A DNA stretch of 64,000 bases, taken from positions 3,101,001 to 3,165,000 of the forward strand of contig NZ_CP092109.1 in assembly GCF_025263685.1 (NCBI RefSeq), in the 5' to 3' direction. Each line of letters begins with the position of its first letter. Position 1 is the stretch's first letter. Shown here in pieces: positions 19,155 through 27,215 of the stretch. Source of the DNA: Geoalkalibacter halelectricus (GTDB lineage: Bacteria > Desulfobacterota > Desulfuromonadia > Desulfuromonadales > Geoalkalibacteraceae). Position numbers and translations under genes: made by a program. The notes beneath the pieces were generated by a model. The model did no database searches. It had not been told where the DNA came from and worked only from the letters and a program-made list of their open reading frames with translations.

Positions 19155-19928
19155 TTATGCGTCCCGCAAAAATCCCGTCAAAGGACTGGAAGCCTCGGCT
19201 TTTTCGCGCTGCTCGCCAAGTCCGGCGAGGAAGGCTTCGCGGCCGGCTTCCACGCCTTTTTTAAAGGCCCTGCCCATGGCGCCGGGGTCGCGGGCCACGG
19301 CCAGGGCGGTATTGACCAGCACCGCGTCGGCGCCCAGTTCCATGGCCTCGGCCGCGTGGGACGGGGCGCCGAGACCGGCATCGACCACCACCGGCACCAC
19401 CGCCTGCTCGATGATGATGGCGATCTGGTCGCGGGTGCGCAGGCCGCGGTTGGTGCCGATGGGCGCGCCCAGGGGCATGACCGTGGCGGTGCCGGCTTCC
19501 TGAAGGTGCTTGGCCAGCACCGGATCGGCGTTGATGTAGGGCAGCACGACAAAGCCCTCCTTGACCAGGATCTGGGCGGCCTTGAGGGTTTCGACGGGGT
19601 CCGGAAGCAGATAGTAGGGGTCGGGGGTCACCTCGAGCTTCACCCAGGGCTCGCAACCCGCCGCTCGGGCCAGGCGTGCCAGGCGCACGGCTTCCTCGGC
19701 GTCCCGGGCCCCGCTGGTGTTGGGCAGCAGCAGGTATTTGTCGCGGTCGATATGGGCGAGCATGCTGTCGCCGGGGTTGTCGATGTCGACGCGGCGCAGG
19801 GCCACGGTCACCACTTCGCAACCCGAGCCTTCCATGGCCTCGACCATGGCTGCGTTGGAGGAGAACTTGCCGGTGCCGACCAGCAGGCGCGAATGAAAGC
19901 GTCGTCCGGCAATGATCAGATCGTCCAT
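19155..19928 (-). CDS. thiG: Thiazole synthase
   Basis: The 257-residue TIM-barrel protein has VGTGKFSS near residue 17, [12 protein letters not shown] near 41 and the [27 protein letters not shown] phosphate-binding region. It condenses deoxyxylulose phosphate, dehydroglycine and ThiS thiocarboxylate into the thiazole. It lies 111 bases upstream of thiH and 32 bases downstream of thiS. Confidence 0.96.
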   Translation of the reverse strand: MDDLIIAGRRFHSRLLVGTGKFSSNAAMVEAMEGSGCEVVTVALRRVDIDNPGDSMLAHIDRDKYLLLPNTSGARDAEEAVRLARLARAAGCEPWVKLEVTPDPYYLLPDPVETLKAAQILVKEGFVVLPYINADPVLAKHLQEAGTATVMPLGAPIGTNRGLRTRDQIAIIIEQAVVPVVVDAGLGAPSHAAEAMELGADAVLVNTALAVARDPGAMGRAFKKGVEAGREAFLAGLGEQREKAEASSPLTGFLRDA

Positions 19929-19960
19929 GGGTCTTGTCGTCCTTTGCGATTGGTTTAAAG

Positions 19961-20161
19961 TTAGCCGCCACCGACGAAGCGGATGATCTCCAGGTGGTCG
20001 CCCTCGGCGATCCGCACCGCGGTGAAATCGGCGCGCGGCACAATCGCGCGGTTGTGCTCGACGGCAACATGCTCGATGTCGAGCCCGAGGCTGTTCAGGT
20101 AATCCGCGACGCTCATGGGGCCTGGCAGGTCGCGTGATTCACCGTTGATCGTTACGTTCAT
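19961..20161 (-). CDS. thiS: Sulfur carrier protein ThiS
   Basis: This 66-residue ubiquitin-fold protein ends in VGGG. The terminal Gly-Gly is adenylated by ThiF and becomes the thiocarboxylate sulfur donor. The MNVTINGE start and [14 protein letters not shown] end are typical. Confidence 0.95.
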   Translation of the reverse strand: MNVTINGESRDLPGPMSVADYLNSLGLDIEHVAVEHNRAIVPRADFTAVRIAEGDHLEIIRFVGGG

Positions 20162-20172
20162 GGAATTCCTCT

Positions 20173-20220
20173 GTTAACTGTTCAGCGTGGGATTCGCGAC
20201 CCCGCACCGGGTGAATCAAG
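20173..20220 (+). repeat. GTTCAGC-type dispersed hairpin repeat, copy 2
   Basis: TAACTGTTCAGCGTGGGA, a loop, then GACCCCGCACCGGGTGAA. It lies in the thiF-thiS gap and shares both ends with the minus-strand copy at 4557-4597. Confidence 0.55.
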
Positions 20221-20248
20221 ATGCTTGCTCCGACAAAATCCTGAGGGC

Positions 20249-21055
20249 TTATTCGGGCGTTTCTCCCAGGATCAGGCGCAATACCGCGTTGGCCTGGTGG
20301 TGGGCGGCGATACCGACACGCGGCGCCATCAGTCCCTCGCCGGGGCGCGCGGCGCTGCGGCCGTCACCGACCAGAACCAACTGCGGACTGATCCAGCGGG
20401 TCATGATGGTGTTGGACGGTTGATAACCCGCCAGCCCCGAAGCGGCCACCAGGGGGCGGTCGGGAAAGTGGCGGCGAAAGGTCTCCACCAGCATGGCTTT
20501 CTGCGCCGCGGCGTCGAAGGCCTCGACCAGAATCTGCGCGTCGGTGAAAACCGCGGCGAGGTTGTCCGGCGTCAGGCGTCCGTCGAAGACATCGACACTC
20601 ACATAGGGATTGATGCGCGCCAGATTATCGCGCAGGGCCTCGACCTTGGGCTGGCCGATCTGGTCGACGAAAAATTGCTGACGGTTGAGATTGGAGGGCT
20701 CGACCACATCGAAATCGGCCAGAATCAGACGCCCGATGCCGATGCGCGCCAGGGCCACCGCCACCGCCGAGCCAAGCCCTCCGGCCCCGGCGATGCCGAC
20801 GCACGCCTGCTTGACGCGCTCATGCACGCCCGGGGTGTGGCGCGCGGCCATCAGGGTTTCGAGTTCCGCGGCCGAGGGCCGCTCGCCGCGCCGAATCAGT
20901 ACCACACGGTCGCCGTCTTGCAGCGGTTGGTCGTCGCCGGCGGGAAAGCCGTTGACGATTAGAACATCGGCGTCTGGCTTGTAGCGTTCGCGGACCGCGA
21001 ACAAGGTGGTTGCGGCGGGCAGCTCGGTGAGATTTTCATTGATGCGGATGTTCAT
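20249..21055 (-). CDS. thiF: ThiF-type adenylyltransferase with an N-terminal ThiS-like domain
   Basis: From ATG 21055 the 268-residue product has a ubiquitin-fold-like region (1-70; MNIRINENLTEL, GDRVVLIRRGERP) followed by an E1-like Rossmann domain with GIAGAGGLGS near residue 85 and DFDVVEPSNLNRQ near 117. It activates ThiS. Unlike E. coli ThiF it has only one Cys, so the zinc-binding Cys pairs and the persulfide Cys are missing. The first gene after the riboswitch. Confidence 0.9.
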   Translation of the reverse strand: MNIRINENLTELPAATTLFAVRERYKPDADVLIVNGFPAGDDQPLQDGDRVVLIRRGERPSAAELETLMAARHTPGVHERVKQACVGIAGAGGLGSAVAVALARIGIGRLILADFDVVEPSNLNRQQFFVDQIGQPKVEALRDNLARINPYVSVDVFDGRLTPDNLAAVFTDAQILVEAFDAAAQKAMLVETFRRHFPDRPLVAASGLAGYQPSNTIMTRWISPQLVLVGDGRSAARPGEGLMAPRVGIAAHHQANAVLRLILGETPE

Positions 21056-21078
21056 CGAGAATCCTTGCCCCGGAACGC

Positions 21079-21103
21079 AAAAAGGCCGCAATATGCGGCC
21101 TCG
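21079..21103 (-). terminator. Terminator of the TPP riboswitch expression platform
   Basis: On the minus strand AGGCCGCA and TGCGGCCT pair around TAT and are followed by TTTTTG. It lies between the riboswitch and thiF, so TPP-bound RNA would terminate here. Confidence 0.85.
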
Positions 21104-21126
21104 GCAGACGGTGCGATCTGCTGTGA

Positions 21127-21222
21127 CGCCGCTTCCCTACGCCGGTGTGAGCCGGATCAGGTTCCAAGGGTCTTCCGACGGCCGTCCAGCCGGCGGAACT
21201 CTCAGTTTGCACTCCCCTAGGG
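21127..21222 (-). ncRNA. TPP riboswitch (THI element)
   Basis: On the minus strand the conserved pieces occur in order: GGGGAGTGC, CTGAGAG (complement of 21199-21205), GACCCTTGGAACCTGATC, CCGG...CCGG and GTAGGGAAGC. These are the pyrimidine- and diphosphate-sensing arms of the THI box. It controls thiFSGHE. Confidence 0.95.
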
Positions 21223-21246
21223 CGTTTGTTCAATTTCAGGCTGAAA

Positions 21247-21275
21247 AACCTATCACGGCAAGGGTTGTAAGTCAA
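21247..21275 (-). promoter_or_regulatory. Sigma-70 promoter of the thi operon
   Basis: On the minus strand TTGACT (21270-21275) and TAGGTT (21247-21252) are 17 bases apart. This puts the RNA start about 15-20 bases before the riboswitch. Confidence 0.7.
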
Positions 21276-21425
21276 TAGATTTTGCGGTGTTTTTTGGTTG
21301 TCAGGGGGAGTGGTTTTTCACTATGATTCAAGATTACGCCCATGGATTCGGCCGGGCTGCGGCGTGTGATGCCAAGGTTTCCGAGAAGCATCGGCCCAGG
21401 GGTACACCGAGGAGGTTTTTTTATC

Positions 21426-21749
21426 ATGATGAATGTTTCCGAGCGCTACCGCGAGTTGGTTGATGCGGTGACGAATTTTTCACGGTCCCTGCACGACGAA
21501 CCCGACAGCGAGCCGGCGCGAGCGGCGCGCCAGGTGCAGGCGGCGGCCGCGGCCCTGGGGGAGTATCGCGAACTGGTGGGGGAGATTCCCCGCATTCGCC
21601 TGGAGGCCAAGCTGACCCCGGTCCTGCTCAAGAGTCACGCTCAGCTCGACCGGGCGCGCCTGCTGCTCGAGGAAGAGGGGGCCGCCGATCTGGCCGCCGG
21701 GGTTTGGGACCTGGAGCAGAGGATCTATCGCCTGCTCAACGATCTCTAA
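21426..21749 (+). CDS. Small unassigned helical protein
   Basis: A GAGGAGG site precedes tandem ATG codons at 21426/21429; upstream codons are not needed. The 107-residue product is Ala/Leu/Glu-rich and probably all-helical (YRELVDAVTNFSRSLHDEP; LLEEEGAADLAAGVWDLEQRIY). No signal peptide, membrane segment or known motif was seen. It heads the plus-strand cluster, 77 bases before the AAA-like gene. Confidence 0.7.
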   Translation: MMNVSERYRELVDAVTNFSRSLHDEPDSEPARAARQVQAAAAALGEYRELVGEIPRIRLEAKLTPVLLKSHAQLDRARLLLEEEGAADLAAGVWDLEQRIYRLLNDL

Positions 21750-21826
21750 TTGTCCGGTGGGGCTGGCACGCAAGTTGCTGTCTTTGATCGGCTGTCGCCT
21801 CAAGGGAAAGGATAAGTGGACGCCTC

Positions 21827-22708
21827 ATGCATCGAAAATTGCGCAACATCTTCTACGAGGTACGTGACCCCGTGCTGGGCTGGGACGATATCGGCGGTTA
21901 CGCCGACGTCAAGGAAACCCTGCGCGAGATGGTGTGCCTGCCGCTCAAAAAGCCCGAACTGATTCGCCGGCATAATCTCGGCTTGCCCAGCGGGGTGATG
22001 CTCTGGGGACCCCTGGGCACCGGCATCACCATGCTCGCCGAGGCCTGCGCCAAGGATGCGGGCGTGTCCTTCGTCTATATCTCCGGGCAGGAAATGCTCG
22101 GCAAGGGCGAGGAGTTGGTGGAGGCCTTCGACTGCGCCATCCACGAGGCGCCCTGCGTGCTGTTCATCTCGGATTGCGAATGGCTGGCGCCGCGCGCCGG
22201 CTGCGATTACGAATGGGGGCCGGGGAATTTTCGCGCCATCCCGCCGACCTTCGCCGACAAGGAACTCACCCGGCTGTTCATCGAGCAGATCGATCGCATC
22301 AATGCCGTCGAGGGCGTGATGCTGCTGGGCTCCTGCTATCGCATCGATACCGTGGATCAGGCCGTCATCAAGGAGAAAAAACGCTTCAACCGCAAGGTCT
22401 TCGTGCACCCTCCCAACGCCCAGGATCGCCTCGGCATGCTCGAGATCTACCTCAGGGCCATGCCCAACCTGGCCGCCGATATCGATCCGCGTTCCCTCGC
22501 CGAAGCCGCGGAAGGCTATGTGGGGTGGGACATCGAAAGTCTGTGCAAGCGTGCCACGGTCAATGCCATCAAGGAGGACGCGACGACGGTGACGCGTGCT
22601 CATTTCGAGAAGGCCCTCAAGGAAATCCGCCAGTTCCTCACCCCCGACATGACGGCCAAGTACTTTCAGATCCGGGAAATGGACTGCCCGCACCATTACG
22701 AATTCTAG
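21827..22708 (+). CDS. AAA+ protein with degenerate ATPase motifs
   Basis: The 293-residue protein aligns with a CDC48/FtsH-type AAA module: WDDIGGYADVKETLREMV at residues 19-36, then the P-loop region. The P-loop reads GPLGTGIT (61-68), with Ile67 where the nucleotide-binding Lys should be. The Walker B region reads VLFISDCEW instead of VLFFDE. The sensor-1 region is GSCYRID, not GATNRPD, and the expected RPGR finger is replaced by KEKKRFN. The helical lid is retained (GYVGWDIESLCKRA). I infer a pseudo-ATPase scaffold or chaperone. It is followed 11 bases later by an FmdE-like gene. Confidence 0.8.
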   Translation: MHRKLRNIFYEVRDPVLGWDDIGGYADVKETLREMVCLPLKKPELIRRHNLGLPSGVMLWGPLGTGITMLAEACAKDAGVSFVYISGQEMLGKGEELVEAFDCAIHEAPCVLFISDCEWLAPRAGCDYEWGPGNFRAIPPTFADKELTRLFIEQIDRINAVEGVMLLGSCYRIDTVDQAVIKEKKRFNRKVFVHPPNAQDRLGMLEIYLRAMPNLAADIDPRSLAEAAEGYVGWDIESLCKRATVNAIKEDATTVTRAHFEKALKEIRQFLTPDMTAKYFQIREMDCPHHYEF

Positions 22709-22719
22709 GCTGGGTCCGC

Positions 22720-23223
22720 ATGTCGGTACTTGCACCCGCCCAACTCTTCGATGCCATTCGCCGGCAGCACGGCCATTACTGCCCCATGAGCACCCTGGGG
22801 GGACGCATGGGGTTTGCCGCGCGCCGGCATCTGGGCGCCGCACCCCTGCGCGCAATTTGTCTGGTGCGTAGTTGCGCCGTGGATGGAATTGCCGTGGCGA
22901 CCGGCTGCCGGGAGGGGGATGGCAGCCTCAGGGTCAGTGAGCAGGGCCGTCATGCACTGCTGGTCGGTCCCGTCACGGGCGGGCCGGCGCTGTGCGTGGC
23001 CCTGAGCGCGGCCGCCGTTGATCTGGCCTGGCAATACCGCCGCCTGGACGAAGCTCTTGAGCGCGAGCGGCCCCGCCTCGCCGCCCCGGAATTGGAGCAG
23101 CGACTGGCGCAAAAGGCGCGCTTTCTCGACGAACTGCTGGTGCGGCTGCGCACCCTGCCGGAGGCCGAACTGCTCGAAATATATCCCATCGACGACACCT
23201 GCCTGAGAGAGAGCCATGCCTGA
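22720..23223 (+). CDS. FmdE-like protein
   Basis: The 167-residue protein has the FmdE signature at its start (HGHYCPMSTLGGRMG, residues 15-29) and VDGIAVATGCREGDGSLRV near residue 55. These are Cys/His positions that bind metal in this family. FmdE was named from formylmethanofuran dehydrogenase operons, but most members occur elsewhere with unknown roles. The C-terminal zinc-ribbon of longer members is missing; the C-terminus is helical. It overlaps the permease gene by eight bases. Confidence 0.85.
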   Translation: MSVLAPAQLFDAIRRQHGHYCPMSTLGGRMGFAARRHLGAAPLRAICLVRSCAVDGIAVATGCREGDGSLRVSEQGRHALLVGPVTGGPALCVALSAAAVDLAWQYRRLDEALERERPRLAAPELEQRLAQKARFLDELLVRLRTLPEAELLEIYPIDDTCLRESHA

Positions 23224-24172
23224 GACGGTCCTGCAGCAGATGTGGCTGGTCATCTACGACGAAGTCACCCGCATGTGGTGGTTCTTCCTCCTGGCGTGCC
23301 TGCTGGTGGGAATCATCAAGGGCTACAAGCTCGATCTGCACATCCGCAACCTGGTCAATCGGGCCGGCGCCTGGGGCATTTTCCTCGCGGTGCTGGTCGG
23401 CATGGTCTCGCCCCTGTGCGCCTGCGGCATCTTGCCCATCGCCATTTCCCTGGCCATGATGGGCACGCCGTTGCCACCCCTGCTCGCGTTGCTTGCCACC
23501 TCGCCGACCATGGGCCCCGATGCCCTGCTGCTGACCTACCGTGGATTGGGGCCGGAATGGGCGGTGCTCAAAGTCGTCGGCTCGGGCTTTCTCGGCCTCG
23601 CCGCCGGGTTCGTCGCCCAGGCCCTGGTGCGCCAGGGCTATCTGGCCGGCGACCTGCTCAAGCTCAAACCCGTCTACCGCGAGGACGGCACCCTGGCCCC
23701 CGCGGCCGAAATCGGGCGCGCCCACGGCATCGCCGTCAAAAGCATGAGCATCACCCCGCGCCACAGCCGCTTGCGGTTCATCCTCGACCGCACCCTGGAT
23801 GCCGCCTTGTTTACCGGCAAATACCTGCTGCTGGCGATTCTACTCAAGGCGCTTATCGTGGCGCTGGTTCCCATCTCCTGGATTCTGGTGCTGGTCGGAC
23901 AGCCCAACTTTCTCTCCCTGATCAACGCCGCGCTCATCGGGCTGCCCCTGCCCACCAACCAGATTCCCATCATCCCCATCCTCGCCGGGCTGCTCGATCG
24001 CGGCATCGACCAGGGCGCCGCCCTGACCCTGTTCATGGCCGGACCGGTCACCAGCTTGCCCGCCCTGATCGCCCTCTGGGGCATGTTTCATGGGCGCGTC
24101 GTGGCGGTTTTCCTCGCCCTGGGCCTGGGCGGCTCGGTGTTTCTGGGGATGCTTTACCAGGTGTTTTTCTGA
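23216..24172 (+). CDS. ArsP/DUF318-like permease
   Basis: The 318-residue protein has about eight membrane segments in two halves separated by a soluble loop (residues about 150-190). The first half carries SPLCACGILPIAIS, equivalent to the Cys-containing signature of the ArsP/DUF318 permease family, and the second half GLPLPTNQIPIIPILAGLL. ArsP exports organoarsenicals, but many relatives are uncharacterised. The eight-base overlap with the FmdE gene suggests a common task, perhaps moving a thiol-reactive metal or small compound. Confidence 0.78.
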   Translation: MPETVLQQMWLVIYDEVTRMWWFFLLACLLVGIIKGYKLDLHIRNLVNRAGAWGIFLAVLVGMVSPLCACGILPIAISLAMMGTPLPPLLALLATSPTMGPDALLLTYRGLGPEWAVLKVVGSGFLGLAAGFVAQALVRQGYLAGDLLKLKPVYREDGTLAPAAEIGRAHGIAVKSMSITPRHSRLRFILDRTLDAALFTGKYLLLAILLKALIVALVPISWILVLVGQPNFLSLINAALIGLPLPTNQIPIIPILAGLLDRGIDQGAALTLFMAGPVTSLPALIALWGMFHGRVVAVFLALGLGGSVFLGMLYQVFF

Positions 24173-24236
24173 TGGAGTTTCGTCGCTTTATTCGGGGCGC
24201 GTGACGATTTTTTGCCTTTTGCGCGTGGAGATGTGC

Positions 24237-25277
24237 ATGCGAAACCCGATTTTCATTCTGTGCCTCACCTTGCTGCTCTGGTGCGGATCGTCCGCGGCGG
24301 CCGAGGTGCTGGTGTCCGGCAAGGTGGCCGGGCCGAGCCGTGAGGGCGAAGCCGGCATCCGGGTCGGCGCCTGGCCCGTCGACAGTCTGTCCCTGGAAGG
24401 AGAGCCGCCGCATCTCTCCGCGCCGACAGGCGTCGACGGCGAGTTTGAGCTGAGCTTGCCCGCGCCGGGAGATTATTTCCTGATCGCGCGCGGCGGCGGC
24501 TGGTTCTGTTTTTACGGACGCAACCCGGTGCGTGTGCCCCCGGAAGGTCTGCACGGCGTCAACCTGGGCCTGGTGCCCGAAACCACGGCGGCGTTCACGG
24601 CGCAGGTGGATCTGGACGAGGGCGTCATCGGGCAGGTGCTCGCCGACGGCACGCCCGTCGCCGATGCCCTGGTCTATGTCTACCTCGATCCCAACAGCCG
24701 CTTCAAAGGCATGGGCTACGCCATTCTCGGGCCCACGGACGCGGACGGGTTGTTCGCCATGGAACTGCCGCCCGGGCGCTATTACTTTCTGGTGCGCAAA
24801 CGCCGGCAGGCCGCGGCGGTCGGTCCCCTGCAGGCCGGCGACCATTTCGGCTACTGGCACGGCAATCCCCTCCAGATCCAGCCGGGCGAGGTCCAGCGCC
24901 TCGCCGTCTCCCTGCAGGAACTGCCGCAGCGCGTCGAGGATTTGCAGAGCAGCCTGTTCGGGCGCAACAGCATCGCCGGGCAGGTGCGCGACCGCGAGGG
25001 GCAGCCGGTGGCGGGCATGCGCGTGCTGCTCTACGACGATCCGCAGATGCTCAACCGTCCGCTGTTCGTCTCCCGGCCCACCGACGCCGAGGGCCGCTAC
25101 CAGCTATCCTTTCCCGACGAGGGGCGGTTTTACGTCGGCGCCCGCAGCACCCTGGGCGGGGCGCCCGAGCCGGACGAATTCATCGGCACCTACGCCGGCA
25201 GCGCAGACGGCAGCATCCGCGTCGAGGCCGGCGAGCAACTGCAGGACATCGACATCGTGGTGGGGGAAATGTGGTGA
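24237..25277 (+). CDS. Secreted protein with carboxypeptidase-regulatory-like repeats
   Basis: ATG 24237 is six bases after GGAG, giving a 346-residue protein with a signal peptide (LLLWCGSSAAAE). Three beta-sandwich repeats follow: VSGKVAGPSREGEAGIRVGAWPVD, IGQVLADGTPVADALVYVYLDP and IAGQVRDREGQPVAGMRVLLYDDP. Each ends in a G.Y/F..LP.PG.YYF element. Such repeats are structural or binding modules in periplasmic and surface proteins. Its stop codon overlaps the next gene. Confidence 0.75.
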   Translation: MRNPIFILCLTLLLWCGSSAAAEVLVSGKVAGPSREGEAGIRVGAWPVDSLSLEGEPPHLSAPTGVDGEFELSLPAPGDYFLIARGGGWFCFYGRNPVRVPPEGLHGVNLGLVPETTAAFTAQVDLDEGVIGQVLADGTPVADALVYVYLDPNSRFKGMGYAILGPTDADGLFAMELPPGRYYFLVRKRRQAAAVGPLQAGDHFGYWHGNPLQIQPGEVQRLAVSLQELPQRVEDLQSSLFGRNSIAGQVRDREGQPVAGMRVLLYDDPQMLNRPLFVSRPTDAEGRYQLSFPDEGRFYVGARSTLGGAPEPDEFIGTYAGSADGSIRVEAGEQLQDIDIVVGEMW

Positions 25278-27118
25278 GAGGCTGGTGGATTCTGATTCTG
25301 CTTGTGGGGCTGAGCGGCTGCGCCCTGCCGCGCGCGGGCGAAGCACCAGAGCCCGAACCCCTGGTTTTGGGCAACACCCTCATCGATGAGGATACCCTGT
25401 GGTCGGGACAGGTTCTCATCGACGGCTGGGTCAAGGTCGCGCGCGGCGTGACCCTGACCATCGCACCCGGCACCGAGGTCGCCTTCGTGCGCCGCGATCT
25501 GACCCTCGACGGGCTGGGCGATGCGACCATTGATGTCGATGGGCGACTCATCGCGCGCGGCACGCGCGCCGAGCCCATCGTGTTTCGCAGCGCCGAGGCA
25601 TCGCCCCAGGCCGGCGATTGGCTGGAGATTCAGAGCAACTTCTCGCCCGAGGTGCATCTGCAATACTGCGAGATCCGCGACTCGGCGCACGGCATCCACG
25701 CCCACTTCACCCGCGGCGTGATCGAGGATTGCATCATCCGCAACAACATCGACGGCACCCGGATCGGCAACAGCCGCTTCGTCATCCGCAACAACCTGGT
25801 CGAGCACAACATCAGCAAGGGCATCAATTTCCGTGATTCACGGATCGAGGTGACGCGCAACATCTTTCGCCACAACCCGGCCGGGATTTTTCTCTTCGAG
25901 TTGGACCGCGACTCGCCCATTCATCAAAACAACTTCTACGCCAACGAATATCATTTCCGCCTGGGCGATTTCTTCACCGGGGACGTTTATCCGCGCGACA
26001 ACTGGTGGGGGAGCGCCGACCCTGGCGTCATTGCCGCGCGCATCTACGACAGCCGCATCGATGATGAGGTCGGCACTGTAACGCCGGCCCCCGCGCCTAG
26101 CCGGCGTGCGGGGAGCGGGCCGCGCGACGCCCTGGACCTCGTACAGGTAGCTGGCTATTCCACCGCGGGTTTTGTCGACGCCCCGCCCCTGGTCGCGGGA
26201 GATCGACTGCTGGTGGCCTCCTGGGACGGCACCCTGAGTGCCTTGGATGCTCAGGGCCGCCCGGTTTGGCGGCGTCAACTGGGCGAGGTGCTCGACGCGC
26301 CCCTGGCCGTGGACGGCGAGCGGATTTACGGCCAAAGCTGGAAGCCCGAGGTGTTCGCCCTGCGGTTGCGCGACGGGCGGCCCCTGTGGCGTTTCGCTTA
26401 TGCGCCCTCGCCCGCCGACGACCACCGCCAGGGCGGGGTGGTGCTGCTGGATGATCTGGTGCTGGTGCCGGCCTGGAATGGCACGCTCCATGCTTTGGAT
26501 AAACTCACCGGCACGCCGCGCTGGTCCTTTGACAGCGGCGCGGCCTTGCGCGCCGCCCCGGCGCTGGATGAGGAGCGCATCTATCTCGCCGATACGGGAG
26601 GAAAGCTCAGCGCTCTCGACCTTCAAGGGCAGCTGCTCTGGCAATGGGCAGGCGACGAATCCCTACTTGCCGTGCCACAGCTGATCCCTCAAGGGGTGGT
26701 GGTGCTGGGGCGTGGTGGCACCCTGCGGGCCTTTTCGCGCGACGGAGAGATCCTCTGGCAGCAGGAGCTGAATGAAACCTGTTTCTACGCCGCGCCGGTG
26801 CCTGTGGACACAACCCTGGTGGTGGCGACCGCCGGGAGCGGACTGTGGCGCTTGTCCGCCGCCACCGGGGAGGTCATCTGGCGCGCGCAACTGAGCGGCC
26901 CCTCTTACGCGACGCCGTTGGTTCATCGGGGGCGGATTTTTGTCGGCGACAACGACGGAACCCTGGAAATCTTCGGTCTCGACAGCGGTGATTCCCTGGC
27001 GCAAACAGCAGTTTCGGGGGCTATCCAGGGCGCGCCCGCAATCTTTCAGGATCACCTGGTGTTCGGGGCCCGTGACGGCGCCCTGCACAGACTGCGGATC
27101 GAGGATCGTATGCCGTAA
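25271..27118 (+). CDS. Lipoprotein with a right-handed beta-helix and PQQ-like propeller
   Basis: The GTG start at 25271 overlaps the previous gene's stop. The 615-residue protein has lipobox LSGC (Cys17). Residues about 40-260 are a parallel beta-helix with short coils such as IEDCIIRNNIDGTRIG, FVIRNNLVEHN and NWWGSADPG, the NosD-like ending. Residues about 290-610 are about seven PQQ/BamB-type blades (LSALDAQGRPVWRRQLGE; LHALDKLTGTPRWSFDS). The combination of both folds in one lipoprotein is unusual. Role unknown; protein or metal binding at the envelope is inferred. Confidence 0.82.
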   Translation: MVRGWWILILLVGLSGCALPRAGEAPEPEPLVLGNTLIDEDTLWSGQVLIDGWVKVARGVTLTIAPGTEVAFVRRDLTLDGLGDATIDVDGRLIARGTRAEPIVFRSAEASPQAGDWLEIQSNFSPEVHLQYCEIRDSAHGIHAHFTRGVIEDCIIRNNIDGTRIGNSRFVIRNNLVEHNISKGINFRDSRIEVTRNIFRHNPAGIFLFELDRDSPIHQNNFYANEYHFRLGDFFTGDVYPRDNWWGSADPGVIAARIYDSRIDDEVGTVTPAPAPSRRAGSGPRDALDLVQVAGYSTAGFVDAPPLVAGDRLLVASWDGTLSALDAQGRPVWRRQLGEVLDAPLAVDGERIYGQSWKPEVFALRLRDGRPLWRFAYAPSPADDHRQGGVVLLDDLVLVPAWNGTLHALDKLTGTPRWSFDSGAALRAAPALDEERIYLADTGGKLSALDLQGQLLWQWAGDESLLAVPQLIPQGVVVLGRGGTLRAFSRDGEILWQQELNETCFYAAPVPVDTTLVVATAGSGLWRLSAATGEVIWRAQLSGPSYATPLVHRGRIFVGDNDGTLEIFGLDSGDSLAQTAVSGAIQGAPAIFQDHLVFGARDGALHRLRIEDRMP

Positions 27119-27124
27119 AGAAAA

Positions 27125-27193
27125 AACCCTTGTATCCATCCACCCAGGGGTGGGGTCGCAGCCCCGTGCTTGAACCCTGCTGAACAGTTACAC
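27125..27193 (-). repeat. GTTCAGC-type dispersed repeat, copy 3
   Basis: On the minus strand it starts GTAACTGTTCAGCAGGG, contains GGGGCTGCGACCCCA and ends GGATGGATACAAGGG. The same pieces in a different spacing occur at 31769-31915. It fills the gap between the two beta-helix genes. Confidence 0.55.
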
Positions 27194-27215
27194 AACCTTT
27201 AGGGTTGCCGTACAC

